DNA of 14,477 nucleotides. It comes from an uncultured Oscillibacter sp. (GTDB taxonomy: Bacteria > Bacillota_A > Clostridia > Oscillospirales > Oscillospiraceae). A program made the position numbers and the translations under genes. Positions 13,091 through 14,477 of this stretch are shown here, piece after piece. The stretch is taken from NCBI GenBank assembly GCA_948902155.1, contig CAQVQZ010000036.1:1-14477 (forward strand). Reading direction: 5' to 3'. Position 1 is the first letter of the stretch, and each line of letters begins with the position of its first letter. Under the pieces are notes generated by a model that saw only the letters and a list, made by a program, of their open reading frames with translations, ran no database searches and was not told where the DNA came from.

Positions 13091-13262
13091 AAGCCTCCTT
13101 TTGAAATGCGAATCAATAGTAGAAAAGGAAGAAAAACAAAGACAAATGGTGCAAAAAGGACGAGAATGTCTTTGTGAAAGAAAAACTCATCGAATTGTAC
13201 TGTACCATTTGTCCTTATTTCTTTCGTTTTCTACTATTGATTTGCACTTCAAAAGGAGGCTT
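13091..13262. mobile_element. MITE-like palindromic element, copy 2 (complete)
   Basis: A 172-nt element with long terminal inverted repeats. The left end (13091-13126, starting AAGCCTCCTTTTGAA) matches the reverse complement of the right end (13227-13262) at 34 of 36 positions by my count, and weaker pairing continues to about 60 bp per side, including ACAAATGGT (13142-13150) and ACCATTTGT (13204-13212). The centre has no coding capacity. It lies between convergent genes, and both ends read as a stem CAAAAGGAGGCTT followed by Ts, so it can terminate transcription from both sides. A related partial copy is at 6304-6420 in the opposite orientation. The extreme ends and target duplication are not certain. 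Confidence 0.8.
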
Positions 13263-13313
13263 CTTTTAGCGGAATAATATGCCACAGAATGGCGTGTTGC
13301 TCAAGGCCCTTTT

Positions 13314-14420
13314 TTACGCCTCCGCCGAGATCTCTTTATAATACACCACCAGCAGATCGACCACTGTGCCGTAGGACTGGATGCCCCGCTCGTCGCCGTA
13401 GCCTTTCAGGATGCCGTCGTAAATCTTAGTCGACGCCTGCTGGACTACGGTGTCCTGGAACTGCGCCCAATAGGCGTTGTTATAGGCCAGGTCCAGCCGG
13501 ACTTCCTCCGGCAGAGTTTCCCGGATGGCCCAATAGCCCTCCGGGTCCTGGGAGTACAGCGCGTTGCCCAAGTACACGTAGCCCACCAGCCAGCCGGAGT
13601 ATTGATAGGCCGGGTCGGAGCAGGTGGTGGAGGCCAGGACGGAGAGAAAATTGCACTCCTGCTCCGAGGCGAAGCCTCGCTGGTGACCCAGCTCGTGGGC
13701 AATCGTCGAGGGCAGCATACAGGCGGGGCTGTCCACGTTGACGTTGGACTCCCCGGTGAAGGAGCAGTAAAACCCGGTGAAATCCATGGCGCTCATCAGC
13801 CGGGAGAAAAACATGGGCTTTACGCCGGGGTCGTCGAAGGCCAGGAAGGGGAAATACTCCGTCACGCCGTCATAGGCCCGGACGCTGTTCTCCAAAATTT
13901 CCTCCCGGGGGACGGCGAACAGGCCGTGTTCGTCCCGCGCAACCTCTTCCGACTTCCGGGAGGCCATGGCGGCAAAGTGGGCCGTCACGCTCCGCAGGTC
14001 CTCCAGGGCCACGGGCTGGGCGTAGATGCCGGACTTGTCCTGAAAACTGTCCGTCCAGAAGTTGACCCCCCAGAGGAGGCAGAATGCGGCCCAAAGGGAC
14101 AAAGCGGCGCAGGCCGCCGCCAGCAGCGCGGCATAGGCCCGCCGCCAGCGGTTCCCCTTTGCCCGGAGGACGGCTGCGGCGCTCCAAACCAGATACCCCA
14201 GGGCAAAGAGGACCGCCCCGGCCTCCAGGACCTCCATGACGGAGAAGGGGACCAGATAGCAAATCCTCCCCAGCGCCCGCCGGAGGGGCCCGGTGATGTG
14301 GTCCGCCAAAGCGTTCATCAGCCATTTCTGGCCCCGGAGCAGGAAATAGGCCAGCAGCAACGCCAGGTCGACAGCCAGCCAGATATGAAGTTTTTTATAT
14401 TGCCGTAAAAGGTCCTTCAT
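13314..14420 (-). CDS. DUF3810-type membrane zinc metallopeptidase candidate
   Basis: A 368-residue membrane protein with three N-terminal helices (about 13-29, 60-84, 95-117) and a large outside domain. HELGH (242-246) is a zinc-binding HExxH motif, followed by GFASEQECNFL, where Glu253 or Glu255 may be the third ligand. The region around it (PSTIAHELGHQRGFASEQE, in part) and the late GYVYLGNAL match what I know of DUF3810 proteins. The active site should face outside the cytoplasm; the substrate is unknown. The start is ATG at 14420 with GGGAGA about 9 nt upstream. It runs convergent to the mgtC pair, and the MITE-like element probably serves as its terminator. No promoter is visible before the window end. 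Peptidase activity is inferred only from the motif. Confidence 0.8.
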   Translation of the reverse strand: MKDLLRQYKKLHIWLAVDLALLLAYFLLRGQKWLMNALADHITGPLRRALGRICYLVPFSVMEVLEAGAVLFALGYLVWSAAAVLRAKGNRWRRAYAALLAAACAALSLWAAFCLLWGVNFWTDSFQDKSGIYAQPVALEDLRSVTAHFAAMASRKSEEVARDEHGLFAVPREEILENSVRAYDGVTEYFPFLAFDDPGVKPMFFSRLMSAMDFTGFYCSFTGESNVNVDSPACMLPSTIAHELGHQRGFASEQECNFLSVLASTTCSDPAYQYSGWLVGYVYLGNALYSQDPEGYWAIRETLPEEVRLDLAYNNAYWAQFQDTVVQQASTKIYDGILKGYGDERGIQSYGTVVDLLVVYYKEISAEA

Positions 14421-14477
14421 CGTTATCTCCCGCTGAATGCCAGACTACGTTGCCGTCGCTTCGGCTTGGTAAACCAC

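Overview
The window is a high-GC stretch of bacterial chromosome. It carries metabolic operons, Shine-Dalgarno sites of the GGAGG type, sigma-A-like promoters and many small dispersed palindromic repeats. The gene content (a sodium-pumping oxaloacetate decarboxylase with a separate biotin carrier, a cysteine desulfidase of the anaerobe type, a pseudouridine catabolic pair, a DUF1294 protein and paired MgtC/SapB proteins) suggests an anaerobic gut Clostridia member, most likely Oscillospiraceae-like. The taxonomic call is inference; there is no rRNA or marker gene here to confirm it.

Layout. Positions 1-2183 (minus strand) hold the membrane decarboxylase operon in transcription order gamma subunit, biotin carrier, beta subunit, alpha subunit (cut by the window start). 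A divergent promoter pair separates it from sfsA (2417-3091). After a run of three hairpins comes a plus-strand set: a lipoprotein-anchored barnase-like ribonuclease (3298-3942), an overlapping barstar-like inhibitor (3935-4204) and a histidine-phosphatase-superfamily enzyme (4217-4741), closed by a hairpin terminator. An unrecognised eight-helix membrane protein follows (4911-5789).

Positions 5800-6670 are a gene-poor, decayed stretch with different composition. It holds a short gene remnant, a fragment resembling group II intron domain V, a partial MITE-like element and a composite palindrome built from two inverted copies of a 25-bp repeat. A frameshifted small membrane-anchored protein (6680-7106, minus) follows. 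Then come a pseudouridine kinase with a fused DNA-binding domain and pseudouridine-5'-phosphate glycosidase (7285-9383), a DUF1294 membrane protein (9548-9937), an iron-sulfur L-cysteine desulfidase (10065-11342) and two tandem MgtC/SapB genes (11649-13088). A full MITE-like palindrome (13091-13262) sits between the second mgtC and a convergent DUF3810-type membrane zinc-protease candidate (13314-14420, minus).

How the genes work together. The decarboxylase operon couples oxaloacetate decarboxylation to sodium export. The pseudouridine pair converts pseudouridine to uracil and ribose-5-phosphate. The ribonuclease and its inhibitor form a secreted or surface toxin with cytoplasmic immunity. 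The strongest leads for novelty are the lipid-tethered barnase with apparently matched changes in toxin and inhibitor, and the two miniature element families scattered through the window.
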